A stretch of DNA of 64,000 bases from Alentia gelatinosa (Eukaryota > Annelida > Polychaeta > Phyllodocida > Polynoidae), in the NCBI GenBank assembly GCA_950022655.1, contig OX465583.1, positions 37,227,360 through 37,291,359 on the forward strand, read 5' to 3'. The translations under genes were made by a program, and so were the position numbers. Positions 25,371-43,829 of the stretch are shown here, one piece after another. Numbering within the stretch: position 1 is the stretch's first letter; every line of letters starts with the position of its first letter. Below the pieces are notes generated by a model, which saw only the letters and a list, made by a program, of their open reading frames with translations, was not told the origin of the DNA and searched no databases.

Positions 25371-26618
25371 GCGCCAGATTTCACTAATCGGCTTGGAGAT
25401 TTTTTTCCCGCCCTAAAATCGCGAGATATTCTAGGGATCCGCTGGTAGTGGTGGTGGTGGTTGGGTGAAGGGGGCGGGGCACGGTTAGGGTGAGGGGAGG
25501 GGGAGTGACAGCTCACCCGGCCTCCTGTATGTAGCAGCCTCCACCACCCTCCCCCCTCGACTTCAGGATCTGCCTGGATTATCCATGAACTCTACGTCGG
25601 TCTTATCTTAAGCCACGCGTCGCCCTCGCCGCATGTTGCGACCTGGTAAAAAGTTCGAGGCCGACTTAGGCGCAGCTCCCGGGCCTATCGCCTTGCATTA
25701 GTCGTCGAGTAGAGAGGGTAGAGGGGTGGGAGTGTACGTGTAGTGGAGAGCTCCAGGTTGGGGCACAGGAGGAGGAGGGGGTTAAGGTGTGAGGTGCAGG
25801 TTCTGCCCTATAGAGGCGCACCGCAATCGGTCGGTCGAGCGACGTATAATGTATGCAGCTTAGACGCTAAGCACTGCGCCACCGTCAGGTAGTTCGCACT
25901 GCATCCTGGGTAGCTAGCGCGTAAGAGCAAGCGCCAGCGGGAGGGAGGGTGGGAGGTAGGGTGGGAGTCAGGGGGCGGTGGTGATTGACAGCTGACGTCA
26001 CGGGCGCAGGGGGCGGGGCTTAGGGTCGGAGCGGCGTGCTGGCGGTCGGGGAGTCACTGGTGGTGGGGCTTGAAGAACCCGGTGCTTTCCTTGCGGTGCC
26101 GAGAAGAACACATGCACACACAGCCACCACCCCCAAGAGGCGTGACGCGCGTGCATGGAGAGGCGGACTGGAGACACAGCCACCACCCCCTGCTGACTGG
26201 AGGCCACCACCCCTGGGCAACCCAGCAGTGCTATCGATCAGCTTAGCCACACGACATCAGCCCTCTTCTCGCAGGGGTTGTAGCTAGTAGCACGGCACAC
26301 GACGACGATTTGATCTTTTAGCTCCGTGCACAGGAGACCTCGAAGTAGCGCATCTTTATGTAGCAGTCTAACCAGGAGGTGGGCTCGTACTACACATACA
26401 CGCAGGAGGGACCGGAGCTGTTATTGTAGTTCTGTTAAGAGCGTTATAAATCTAGGACATTTGCAGGACTGCTGCAGATACCATTGGTCTACTGACAGTG
26501 TCTGATCTCACTGACAAGGCACAGGTGTGTTGACAGTACGCGAGCCCGCTGACAACACACGTTGACGGTAAAAGTGGATTGCTCCAGTGTATACAACTTG
26601 TATATCGCCTCTTGATAA
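25371..26618 (+). promoter_or_regulatory. CpG-rich promoter and 5' UTR of Pitx copy B
   Basis: A G-rich stretch with quadruplex-type GGGAGGGAGGGTGGG (about 25939) precedes a dense motif cluster: TGATTGACAG at 25982-25991 (canonical Pbx-Meis decamer), the overlapping E-box CAGCTG, a perfect CRE TGACGTCA at 25993-26000, and a GC box GGGCGGGGC at 26011-26019. A TATA-like TATAAA lies at 26445-26450, about 170 bp before the ATG. The start site is not determined; either the GC-rich cluster or the TATA box could be the core promoter. Confidence 0.55.
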
Positions 26619-27009
26619 ATGAACTCTCTGGATGGTACGTACTCTCTGCCGGACTTGGCCTCCCGGTGTTCCGACTGCGGCCCAGACCGCTCCGAGTATA
26701 CTGACCACCACCACCAGTACCACCCACACCACCACGCGCACCACGCGCCCGGAGGAGCAGGCGGCAGGACGGCGGGCGGACGCGCGGCGATGACCGGAGA
26801 ACGCGCGGGGCCGGGCGGCACGGGGCCGGGCGGCACGGTCACGGCAGGCGCCGGGCCGGGAGGCGCCGGACGGGCCCCGGCTGACCCGGTGCACCGGACA
26901 ACGGCAAGTAGCGGGATACACCACCGGACGACGAGCGGGCACGGACGGAGCACTGACCAGCACGACGACCACCACGTAACCACGGGCCATAATAAGCACG
27001 AATCTAGCG
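26619..27009 (+). CDS. Pitx: Pitx-family homeobox gene, copy B, coding exon 1
   Basis: First coding exon of the second paired-like gene (join 26619..27009, 32488..32696, 39307..39876; 389 aa). It encodes residues 1-130. The start MNSLDGTYS shares MNSL with copy A. An in-frame TAA at 26616-26618 directly precedes the ATG, so no longer N terminus is possible within this exon. It has a His-rich stretch at about residues 30-42 and a long Gly/Pro/Ala/Thr-rich region, probably disordered, followed by another His-rich part. The donor GCG|GTAAGA leaves phase 1, exactly as in copy A. The Gly-rich frame follows the local GC-rich composition, but start, splice phase and gene context all support it. Confidence 0.88.
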
Positions 27010-27624
27010 GTAAGATATACCAGCATTATTTCTGATTTGCTTTGGAGTATCCAAGTAAGGATTTTTTACTCTGTCAGCATATATCTGTTACTGCGTTTCA
27101 ATTATGATAATACATTTGCCAACACAATAAGCGGTGGCCCAATGTAAAATATAATAGCTAGATCACCTTACCACAAGGAACAAATAATCATAAATGTAAT
27201 GAACAAAATGTATAAATCGAAAGAAAAACTCACTGTGATTGCTGTGGTAAAATACTACCCTGGCATAAGCCTATATACATAGGCCTATATATTGGCACGT
27301 GCAAATAAATGTAACTCATAAAGGGCCCCTGTATACAGATGCAAGCTCGAACACAGCTACGGATAATTCGAAAATTCAGCGACATAAACAATATATTATA
27401 TATTCGTTCTATGCTGTTTAAAAAATACGGATGGCACATGCCATATGATATAAACACAGGGATAACAATGACAAAAACCTATAAACGCAGTCCGCAAAAA
27501 TTAAAAAGAAAATCTCAAAGATAAATATGCTCTATAGTCCTCCGTATAAGATGTAGACATCAGTCATTCTGCACGTCAGTGGCACTTCAAGCAGGGCGTC
27601 TAAAAGCCGTGAAGGAGCACGGGA

Positions 27625-27637
27625 GCGCCCCCTGGTG
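27625..27637 (-). promoter_or_regulatory. CTCF-like site in copy B intron 1
   Basis: GCGCCCCCTGGTG is the reverse complement of CACCAGGGGGCGC, an excellent match to the bilaterian CTCF core. It lies 0.6 kb inside intron 1 of copy B and points toward the forward-oriented site at 10705. Confidence 0.4.
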
Positions 27638-28617
27638 TGTGGGGCGTCACGCTCATCACTAATTATTCATTCGACTTGAGGAGGGATCAGGGCGTAGAGT
27701 AGACGTCAAACAGGCACCAGTTGACAGAGCCGCCCAACGCTCTCCGAGACGTGAATCATAAGTGATGTTAGCCCAGATCTCGGGGAGGCGAGTGGGGAAT
27801 ATGTGACCTATTCCACAGCCCCTTCGACAACATACACATATATAGGCCTATAGCGCATCCCATTATGAGTGTGTATACCATTGTGTTTACGTCTTACAGC
27901 CTATATCCCCGGAACCATCGGGTTTATACCGTTACCATCATACACACAATTCAACCTAGCCTATACCGTAATATTTACATCACACGTGTGCACTACCATG
28001 TTTACATCGTATATCCACCCTCTTTACCACCCTGTCTAAATACTACCTTGTTTATATCTCACATCCTGGATGTAATCCTCTCTTTTCCGCCCTACATACA
28101 TAGGGATTTTATCAAGTTTTTTTTCCTTGTGGAACATTAAGGCATGTCTGACGCAGAACCGTAAGCCCCTATTGGATGCATGGAAAAACACTTTACACTG
28201 ACGGGTCCTTGAAAATCAATCATATACTATAGGAACATCACCAAAGTATAAAATTATCTATACACGGAGTTCGAATGTTTGGGAAACATATATAATGAGA
28301 GTATTTAGACAAAACCAAAGCATCCATGGCAGATATTCTTGGGAGCATAGGGAAAATAACTGGATTGTTTCAGCTCAGAGAGCCATGATAAAAGCATGCA
28401 GTTATTCTGAGTGATGTATCAAATAGAGAGATTGATTTTGCGTCAATTCATTTTAAATGTGTGTACACAATTATGTGATGTTCGACGATGACATACTTAT
28501 ATATACAGTTTGCCCTACACGATAGGCCTACACGGTTCAGGATGAACATACATGTATATAAAGTTATACCTAACGATAGATACGTAAATTGTCAAACCGT
28601 ATACCAATCCCCAATAG

Positions 28618-28631
<14 letters not shown>

Positions 28632-28704
<73 letters not shown>
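28632..28704. repeat. (TA)n microsatellite
   Basis: Nearly pure TA tract in copy B intron 1. The frames through it are artefacts. Confidence 0.95.
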
Positions 28705-34789
<6,085 letters not shown>

Positions 34790-35260
34790 ATCAAATGTCC
34801 CGCGAAATTTCCTTCTCCTGAACAGATGTGCGAACGTTGTCGCCACTTGAGTCCGCTGGAGGGCGGCGGTTGCCGTTGCCATCACGTGACAGGCTGGGCA
34901 TGCGCAGTCGCCGCTCGGGGGCCATAAATCACACATGGCGTTAAATAGCCTGTCAATTGTTTTCTGATTACTCGATAATCATTCACGCCAGCGTCTCCGA
35001 TATTAAACCCGCCATCCATACATTAGGCCTCTCAATGACGTATGCAAATTAACATGCGCGCGCATTGCCGCTCCGATGGCCATTTCCGGTTAGGCGTAAA
35101 TTAGGCTCAATCCTGCCTGACGGAGCAGGAAGGGGGGGACGAGTGATGACATTATCTTGCAGACCACAACCGGGGATCATTCAGAGCGCAATTAAGCAGA
35201 GGAATGCGCTAATTAACATGTAATTTAGGTCGTCATGGGAACGCCAGGAAAAGTATTGCC
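34790..35260. promoter_or_regulatory. Promoter/enhancer-like island in copy B intron 2
   Basis: Contains TCACGTGA (34882-34889), the NRF1-type GCATGCGCAG (34898-34907) and a perfect POU octamer ATGCAAAT (35042-35049). Several homeodomain-type sites (TGATTAC, GATAATCATT, CTAATTAACATG) lie nearby. The compact block between AT-rich flanks suggests a conserved regulatory element or an internal promoter. Confidence 0.4.
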
Positions 35261-36179
35261 TGCTGCGTTGTACCAGGTTTCCGTAATGTGTCGCTATGTG
35301 TAAACGCCGTGCTAAATGTCCGCCCATCTGAATCATGGCATTGTTTTTTCCCCTGTATACTCTACAAAAATCATGTACATCACACATGTGTAAGCTGGTA
35401 CCCGCGTGCTATGTGAGTGTTTTTGATGGTAATTATACCGTTCAAAAGTCGTCTGCCGGAAGTATCCTGATTGCATGAATATTGTTCTCGCTGTAACGTC
35501 GGCTTGATCTTATCGATTCCAACATGATCCAGTTATAGGAGGGTAGGCAAGTGGGATAAATACGTAATGGACTTGGTGTGGACACATGGCATTTTAGCGA
35601 GAGACCCAACAGAGGTAGAGAGTCATGTCGCTCCATGTCGTAGTTCAATATTGCCTCATCCAGTTCTAAGGTTAACATTATCACATTCAATCCAATATTA
35701 TAGCTTACTACATGCTGCTATGACCATCATAAGTTTTATCATACACCGGTGTACGCAATTTCCATAGTAACATAGCCTACTACTACTCCCCATAACGTAT
35801 ATTGTATACACTGTTACGTCTAGATATCAGCAGAAATGCATGCGAATTTGGCTTAAACATGATTTCTAGACTAATTTATGGTAAAATATTATTAATTTCG
35901 GGTTTTTAAACACCAACAATCCTTATCGCGTCTTTTGCAGTTTACGTCCATGGTTCTTTGTAAATACTGAAGATGTGTGAAAAACGTTGCCATATTCAGG
36001 GAGGTTAAAAATACTAGTTGGCGATAAGGGTGATGAACTCCAGCTGGGGTTGTCTTTCTATTGTACTCAGCATCATAGTCGAGTCTATAGCATATAATCA
36101 CTGCCCGGGCACCCAGACTTACTTAAGGCGTATATGTTCAGGCGTCCTGTAGCTCGATATAGATGTATTTACATTGGTT

Positions 36180-36620
36180 TAACGCCCGGTGCGCGTGACA
36201 CCCGCCCATAGACGAAGCTGGCGTGCCGCGTGCCGCCCGCGCCGTGTAAATCCGGCGTTGGGGGCTGAGACTGGCGACGGGAGACCTATAGGTCGGGTCT
36301 CCGCGCTCGATGGTATCGGGCAAAAACGCGTATGTGAGGTGAATAAAAGCACTGGGACGTAAGCCGTTCTAAATCCCATCAAGTTTATCTTAACGCGTTT
36401 AGCATCGCGTCGCCGCGTGCCCGCCCCGCCCGCCATAATCGCCACTGATCCCCGGCGACCATTCATCAAACGACGCCGACAGACGCCGCCGGTTATCACT
36501 GGTTCCCGGCACGCTCCATCGGCGCCGCGATCCCGTCCTCCCGCGACCAGCACACACCACCGACGCCGTTTCCGGTTCCGGTGACCACTGTAGCAGTCGG
36601 CGCACGCGCGGGACGGTCAG
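36180..36620. promoter_or_regulatory. CpG-rich island in copy B intron 2
   Basis: High density of CG dinucleotides with GC-rich composition. No exon with convincing splice signals is seen. It may be an intronic promoter or an unmethylated island. Confidence 0.3.
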
Positions 36621-37906
36621 TTAGTTGACAAAGGGGGCGTGGGAGGGGGTGGGTATATGAAGAGGGGTTGGTTAGTGGGATGGCAGTATGGCGGGGCTGG
36701 ATGGTGTCTGGCCGGTCAACTGGAATAGGGTAACTGCACTTCAAACCGCCGAGTAACTCGCCGATCATGACGAGATTTCTAATCCAGTCTGCAAACCAAG
36801 AGGTCAATGTTGATACTGCGTGGTCTGTACATCTGGCCAAGTGACGCCAGTGTAAACAATGTCTGCGTCATACCCCACCATAGCATTCTACTTTATCCTT
36901 AGATTAATGGCACAGTTATAAGAATTCTCTGTTGGAGTACTGAGAGATGTAGATTCGGAAGGACCAGAAATGCTTCTCAAAGGAAATACAGATAGATACA
37001 TGTAGATATAGGTAGAAATACAGAGATAAAATGAGAGATGGCAAGTGAGACTGAGACAGCGAGTGGCAGACGGAGACATACAGACAGACAGGGAAAGTTT
37101 AATAAAGTAAAAATTATAACTATTGATGAAAACTGGAAGAGGGTTCAACGACAATAACCTTGCTTATGTTATAACATCTTCGATCTAGGTAATCAAAATT
37201 GAACATCCAGTGCCTATACAGTCATAATTGATATGTTGTCCATTGATAAGTGGCAGGGTGCACCTGTGTATGTAAGTGTATGGACACTGTATATTGTCGA
37301 CTGTGAGGCACCCTACCCATGACTCCCAGTACACATCAATGACCAGTCCCACAATGCCGATACATACGCCACGTGCCCGAATAAAGAGGTCAGGCACTCC
37401 ATGGCGGCTGTACAACGGGTTACGTTAAGCCCGATGACCAGACCGTGGAGGGTAGTACGAGACCCCACATGGCCTGATATATAGCGGGGGCCACCCCGGG
37501 CGACGCGTGTGGCTTAGGGCGGGGCCGGACAATGGGACTGCAGGGGCCGTCACGATACACCGCCCGGAGCTCCGACCCACGCCTCTACCCCGGAGGACGT
37601 TTTGGTCGGAGCTGTGACAATCCCAAACTCCAGCCTCCAGAGATGGGAACCCGGACTAGGGCTATCATGAGTAGGATGTGGGATGGCATATTGATGGGAT
37701 GTGGGTGTTCTCTATGTTGGTTTGTTTTAAACATGATTCACTGATCTATTTTTCTAGCCATATCTCTATCTTTCTATTTATCTACTTCCCTATACCTACC
37801 TTTATTGGATAGCAATACTTGATTACACATTTATCATAAGGGTATCGGGTATACATCGCATGTGGAACCAAAAAGTTGAATACATAACATACAATTTTGA
37901 ACTATA

Positions 37907-38072
37907 TTAGGCCCGGTGTTCCTAAAATCGATAACGGTCCACTCCGATGTTCCTAGTCTACATATTTGTGTAAGAAAACGATATTCCCGACTGTCTATTA
38001 TTTGGAGATTATGCATTGCAGTGCATCGGGATGTCTTAAGTTGATATCGTAATAGGCGGACGCCGGGCCTTA
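37907..38072. mobile_element. Second copy of the 20.7-kb TIR element, shorter
   Basis: The left end TTAGGCCCGGTGTTCCTA and the right end TAGGCGGACGCCGGGCCTTA match the ends of the element at 20740-21027. The interior is shorter (about 166 bp overall), with no coding capacity. Confidence 0.65.
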
Positions 38073-38289
38073 CATAAAAGGAACTTTGGTTTCTGAACCT
38101 CTTTAAAAGGATATATTTGGAAGACCTCATTACCCGCAGTACAAATAACCAAGACTTATCAAAAAGATTCATTCAAGTATGTGTACATATAAATGGATGT
38201 ATACAAACGGGAATTTCGAATAACATATATATATGTGAATTCTCTATTTATAAATCACGATGATCCCGGAAAGGATATCGCTCCAGCTC

Positions 38290-38720
38290 CCGGAATTACT
38301 AACAGATACAGAGCGCGTCCAAAGACCGCGCCCTCCTCAGTATGCCCACAGCATCCTGCGCCACGTGCCGCGACTTCCGGTGCTCCCCGCGCCCTCTGTC
38401 GTCAACGCCGGCGCCTTGAGCGAGGTTAAGGCGGGTTTACACTCCACTGTCGCAGGCGGCCGGAAGTGAAAAGGGCTCCGGGCGAAATCTAACAGCCTTT
38501 GCGCGCGGCGCGGCATGCATAAATAACGGCGCGACGTGACGCGCGCGGAATTACGCTGTCATATCGGGGCGCGCGACGGGCGGGCGGGCGGCGGACGGGG
38601 TCCCTGGGGGAGCGGGGAGGGGCAGGGCCAAGCCTCCCGGGGCCCCGACAGGCACGGGCCCGGGTCGCTGCGGCTAAGCCCCGGCTGATGGTGTGTCGGG
38701 CGTCGGTCTGCTCGCTGACG
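38290..38720. promoter_or_regulatory. CpG island 0.6-1 kb before copy B exon 3
   Basis: Contains CACGTG (38362-38367), ETS-type ACTTCCGG (38373-38380) and CCGGAAGT (38460-38467), then CG-saturated GCGCGC sequence around a GCATGCATAAATA patch. The combination resembles a housekeeping-type promoter. An internal promoter for a truncated copy B transcript is conceivable but unproven. Confidence 0.35.
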
Positions 38721-39306
38721 GGAAGGCCGGGGTCAGGGGTGGGGAGGGAGTGGGGGTAGGAAAGGGGTAGGGGAGGGTGTTTAGTTAGGGATGGGAGTTG
38801 GTACATGGCGTATACATATACCAAGAGCGTGGGCGTATGTTATATGCAATAGAATGAAGCTGGTTTTATCCTCCTAGCGCTCTCATACATGGCTAGCATA
38901 TTTGAATCAAAATTTTTGTAGAGGCCATCTGTATGATACTATCATTTTCAAAATATTCCGTGTGGAATTCAGTGAATTACACTCAGCACATATTTACACA
39001 TTTACAAACAGATATGCATACATTTTCCTAAATGGAAAGGTTCTCCACTTCTTGTTCCCCTGTCTCTATGTAGACAGAAAATATAGCCATATTTTACTGT
39101 TGTTATGGCTGTGCTTTGAATAGCCTCCTACAATGTGTTATTTCCATATACTACTTACAAATCATGACAAGACGGCGACACATAATAACTACAAGCACTT
39201 CTCGAAGTGAAGCGTACATCATATAATCACTGTATTGCACACCCACAGCTTTGTCAAGATATATAAATGAATTTACTAATGGTTGAGTTTCTTTTATCTC
39301 CTTCAG

Positions 39307-39876
39307 ATTTGGTTCAAGAACCGTCGGGCCAAGTGGCGTAAGCGGGAGCGCCACCTGGAGCCGATGAAGGCAGGTTTCGGCCAGCAGTTTAACGGTTGGA
39401 TGCAGCCCTTTGACGAATCCCTCTACGGTTACTCCACCTACAACCAATGGTCACCCAAAGTCGCCCAGTCCCCGCTCAGCCCCAAGGGCTTCCCGTGGGG
39501 GCTGAACACGGTCAACCCGCATCTGGGGTCCGTCGTGTCCACCCAGCCCATGTGCTTCTCGAACAACACAGCCATGACCATGTCGGCGTCGTTGGCGCCC
39601 ACTATGGCGGCGCCGGGCGCCATGTCGGGGCAGGCGGCGGCGGCGGCAGCAGCGGCGGGCGCCGGGCCGTGCCCGTACGCGTCGGCAAGCGCGTCACCAT
39701 ACGCCGGACTCTACAACCGCGACCAGTGCTCCTCCAGCCTGGCGTCACTACGTCTGAAGGCTAAGCAGCATGACTCGTTCATGTTCGGCCAGTACCCGTC
39801 CGCTAGTCACCAAGGTCAAACCCAGGCCGCCCTGTCCGCCTGTCAATACGCCTCCGTAGGTCAGGCAGGCATGTGA
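39307..39876 (+). CDS. Pitx: Pitx copy B, coding exon 3 (recognition helix, transactivation region, OAR)
   Basis: Last coding exon, residues 201-389, after the acceptor CTTCAG, with stop TGA at 39874-39876. It begins [16 protein letters not shown]50 is kept, but position 47 is Ile where copy A and, as far as I know, other Pitx proteins have Val. Conserved parts follow: FGQQFNGWMQPFDESLY, YNQWSPK, FPWGLNTV, an Ala run (about residues 310-318), PCPYAS, and the OAR motif SSSLASLRLKAKQH (about 342-355). That OAR is closer to the vertebrate form than copy A's. It ends [14 protein letters not shown]. The frame is intact, so this is a functional-looking paralog. Confidence 0.95.
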   Translation: MWFKNRRAKWRKRERHLEPMKAGFGQQFNGWMQPFDESLYGYSTYNQWSPKVAQSPLSPKGFPWGLNTVNPHLGSVVSTQPMCFSNNTAMTMSASLAPTMAAPGAMSGQAAAAAAAAGAGPCPYASASASPYAGLYNRDQCSSSLASLRLKAKQHDSFMFGQYPSASHQGQTQAALSACQYASVGQAGM

Positions 39877-40330
39877 TTCCTCTCGCCCACTCCATCGACG
39901 GGTACTTCCAGTTCCGGTCGCTGAGACTGCTACTTCCGGGTCGCGCGGACGACTTCTGGTATAAGAGGAACTCACCCCCTGAATGACTGACATCCCTGTA
40001 TATTCATCCACTATACCCCTTCACCGCCCGGACGACAGGAACCCCACCTAGACGCGCACCACCTGTTGATGCAGACGCGCGGGAGGAGCCGACCACCTGT
40101 TGACACACGTGAGACATGACTTTGATATGACGTCATGAAGTGGTGTTTCTATAATAGGACTCTGGAGTTGCTGGGTACTAACGGCCTGCCGTCTACGTTT
40201 CGATATAGACATGTAGCCACAGAATCAACCTACCGGGCTAGAGAAAGCTGAACCAGTGCGCTAAAGATGAAGATAAACTTTTTGGGCATTGTTCTTATAT
40301 CAAATAAATATACACAAATGTACTACAAAT
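39877..40330 (+). other. 3' UTR of copy B with poly(A) signal
   Basis: A canonical AATAAA at 40303-40308 lies about 430 nt after the stop. The proposed 3' UTR also contains a CRE palindrome ATGACGTCAT at about 40127. The poly(A) site is inferred from the hexamer only. Confidence 0.55.
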
Positions 40331-40339
40331 TTAGTGGGT

Positions 40340-40540
40340 GAAGCTGGGGTACGCCGGTGAAGAATTCTGGCGTACGCCGGGGTAGTCAGCACAAATTACT
40401 GGCGTGTATACCAGCCTTGGGCACGCCAGAGTGGACATCCTAGCGCACGCCGCTATATAATAGTGCATGGGGATTGTTAACACCTAGATCAAGGTGCGCC
40501 AGTGTGGAGTACGCCGGCGCGCCGGAATAGGCGGGCCGCA
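40340..40540. repeat. Cluster of GGCGTACGCC-type inverted motifs
   Basis: TACGCCGG and its inverse recur at least five times in 200 bp (for example GGCGTACGCCGG at about 40370, GTACGCCGGCGCGCCGG at about 40508). This gives strong local dyad symmetry just past the copy B poly(A) signal. Origin unknown. Confidence 0.6.
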
Positions 40541-40559
40541 TTCCGCTGGTCGGTGAGTC

Positions 40560-43500
40560 CTAAAGCGCGGCTATTAAAAAAACGGGGTTTAGTCGGGGTC
40601 GGCTGAACATGGCGTCAGCAGTGTGAGTGTGTGTGTTTATTGACTCATCTACCGCTCAGCGGTGACCAGTCTGCAGTCTGTGTAAGTTTGGAGGTACCCT
40701 CCTCTGTCCTGTATGTGTAACATTGGTGATGCGGCGGTTCGATATTGTGAGACCTGGTATATATGTGAGAGTGAATGGTAACAGTGGTGTGTGACAGTAA
40801 CATGGTGAACGCTATGGACCCTAATCTCCTCCCTCAACCTGGGGCGTTTCTAGGTGAACATCCAGACTTGGTTTAGTGGGTCATGCATTAATTCATGGGT
40901 TTGCGTGGATATGGGTTAAGCATATACACACACGCCAGGGACACATTAAGACATTACCAAGACACGTGTATGTATGTATAGTATGTACTTGTGCAAGGCC
41001 AACGGCCGTGGTTGTCAATTCACCGATCAAAACTGTGCCAAAAAGGTATTACTCCAGATCGGCTCTGTTTTATTACATGTATATGACAGTCATGTGAAAA
41101 TATAAAGACGCAACACGTACAGGGTACTCACAAACCTGTTTGTGAGTTCAATTTGGATCTCTGTTCTATATTGTACGCATGGTGAAACAAGATTACAAAC
41201 AGAAATAAATGTCCATGCTTCATCATAGGCAATTCGGTGGTTTCTTTGCTGAAGTATCAAGCAAATAATCGTATTGCCACACAGGGTATGCGAACAACAC
41301 TATTTATGAACTGTTAGTTATTATTATTTTTCAACTGAGTGTGACCGAAGGATTGCTGCTTAGAATGCATGCAGCATATATTCCAACTATTATTTCTTAA
41401 CCTATTGAATATCAAAATATAAGTTGAGTATTGAAATGTAGAATATATTTAGATATGAATCACCAAAAACTGTTCATATGATTTCTGCAGAAACACTATT
41501 ATGTTATAGCATATTTAACTTTTTGAGTCCTGAAGGTTACTGTTTGGGACATCAGATCCTTATTTGAAAATATGAGTGTATTGTTGTGAAGAAATTATGT
41601 ACAGCTCAGAGTGTGAATCATCAATATAATATTTCACTCGAACCCTAGAAGTTATATCAGTAGGTCTGATATGAATTTGACTGTTGTCCTTTTATGGTCG
41701 TTTGAGTTATGTATCACTATTTTGTTCAGTTATGTATTTGAATGAGACGATGAGAGAATGAACAAGAAAATGAGGCGCGATGTACTTATTCTTATGAGAT
41801 TGTAAATAATATAAATAAAGCTTAACTTAACATTGTACATATATACATGACGTTGTTGTTGCTCCATCATTATATCTCTATAGGCTATATGAATGGAAAC
41901 TTTACATATTCTATAGACAATTTCCATTCTGAGGAAATCTGAACATGAACATACTGAAGGTAGAAAGTTTATCTTTGGCAAACTTCATTAATATTTATAA
42001 TATAATCTTATATACGTTACTATTTTGAGCACTCAAAAATAGCATACGTGAAACATACACATGAAATCCAGCAGTACAAACTTTCCAGCTTCCATGGGAG
42101 ATTATACAGCAGATCCACTATTATTGACATACGAAAAGTGCACCGCAAGTGTTTCATCCTGGAAAGTTAGTGTATAACTTCCGTCAGTATCAGTATATCA
42201 ATACCAAACTACGAATTTTTCCAATTACTACTACTCACAAACTCCTCCACATATCTCTACAACATTCCTGCATAGTTTAAAAGTTTAAGATAAGTCCACA
42301 AAAAAGACGGACAAGTTGATTCTAAATTAGGTGGTTTTATTGGGGTTGTAGTACATCGAAATAGGGAGGGGGCAAATATGATAAGTTGGTTGCAACGTTA
42401 CATCCTAATTCATAGGACCTCTTCAGGCAGTATGTCTAAAAGTACATAGCAGATCTCCTGTTATTCTAAACTATACGGTAGCATACGGAAAAGCATGTTC
42501 TTTCATACTAGGTAGAGGCGATATATATCCTTAAAATAAGGGAACTCACAAAACATTCATTTTATTGATTTTTCCTGTTTTAATATCATGACCATGAATA
42601 TGGAACCTTAATTGGACAATATTAAATGACATTTTAAGATCGTACGTGCCAAGACAAAACTTACAAAGAAAGAAAAGTGGTTTTGGTTTGCTCAGTCAGT
42701 CGACAGTTAAGGACTTCTCTACAACACCATACTATAGCCACATTACCACCAAGCAGTTCTTACACCTCCATAGCAAAGCTTTTTGTACATTTAAAAGAAT
42801 GTTAAGCGAAATACAAGATACATGAGTGGTCTCCCACCTGTCTTTCTTGGTTGGTCGCGTACAATTCAATCACAATCCACAGGTCAGTACTTAATGCCAT
42901 CAATATTGTCCTCGACCTAGTATTAAAAGAATACGGCAGATGTGATCAGTGAAAAGGAGATGGGGTAATGATGATTATGGGATTTTAGGTCATGGTATCT
43001 TCAAATGATTACTGCCTCATGCCCTTGTAAGGATGAGGAAACCTATGCATGTGTAAGAGTTTATGGTTGTTTCCTTTTTATCAATGTTAATTGTTACCGA
43101 GTAAATGAGCAGATTATTCTATGGGGTAAGTGTAGACAGGTTGTCTAGATCACAGATCTGGGGTTTGTCCTGACTTATCTTTTGAAGGATGCTTTTGTTT
43201 CTGCAATGGCCTCCGCGAAGTTTTCTGGAGTTTTCGTAATGGAGATATTTTTGTGTCGAGGGCTTTAAAGAATATAATGTGGTTCAGGATGATTTTGAAA
43301 AGTCCCTGCCAGAAGCGGGGGGAGAGTTTTACCAATGGTGGCCTATATGATATCTTCATATAGTGCATTTTATGCCATTTTCCTACACCATCTTTATCAC
43401 CCAATTGAAGTCACAATTTGTGGAAAGTGCCATCCATGTCACAAATCAGCGAAACTGATTTCACCCAAAATCTTTACAAAATCTGCAATCTGCATCTATG

Positions 43501-43820
43501 AACTCTTCCAAGCATACTTCGTTCCTATATCAGAGAACTTCAAAACAAAAACTGTCTTCCACGTGAGATACCTATTTACGTATTTCTCCCACAAGAAAGA
43601 TATAATCGACGATTCTAATGTGATATCATGAAATACAGAAAGTATATTTATTTGTATCATATCAGGCTTCCATTGGGTTAAATATGACCTGTATGCTTTT
43701 TAATGGGGGATGTCTTAAAGAGTAACATAAGAAGTCCTATTTAACTGATTGTCTCATACTCGATCACAACAACAACGACCCTACAATTGCCTTGATTTTG
43801 ACCTAGATTTCCAACAGTGG
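40560..43820. other. AT-rich intergenic DNA, nothing recognised
   Basis: Open frames of under 100 codons on both strands at 43150-43630 lack any recognisable domain, and the strands overlap each other. No RNA gene or repeat family was supported. Confidence 0.45.
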
Positions 43821-43829
43821 CGAAGACAG

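Noticed and set aside
26489..27026. Minus-strand frames of 164 and 172 codons over copy B exon 1
   Set aside because: Antisense to the Gly/His-rich exon; Pro/Val/Cys-rich shadows with no domain.
43150..43631. Overlapping frames on both strands, suspected retroelement remnant
   Set aside because: No reverse transcriptase, integrase or gag motif could be seen.
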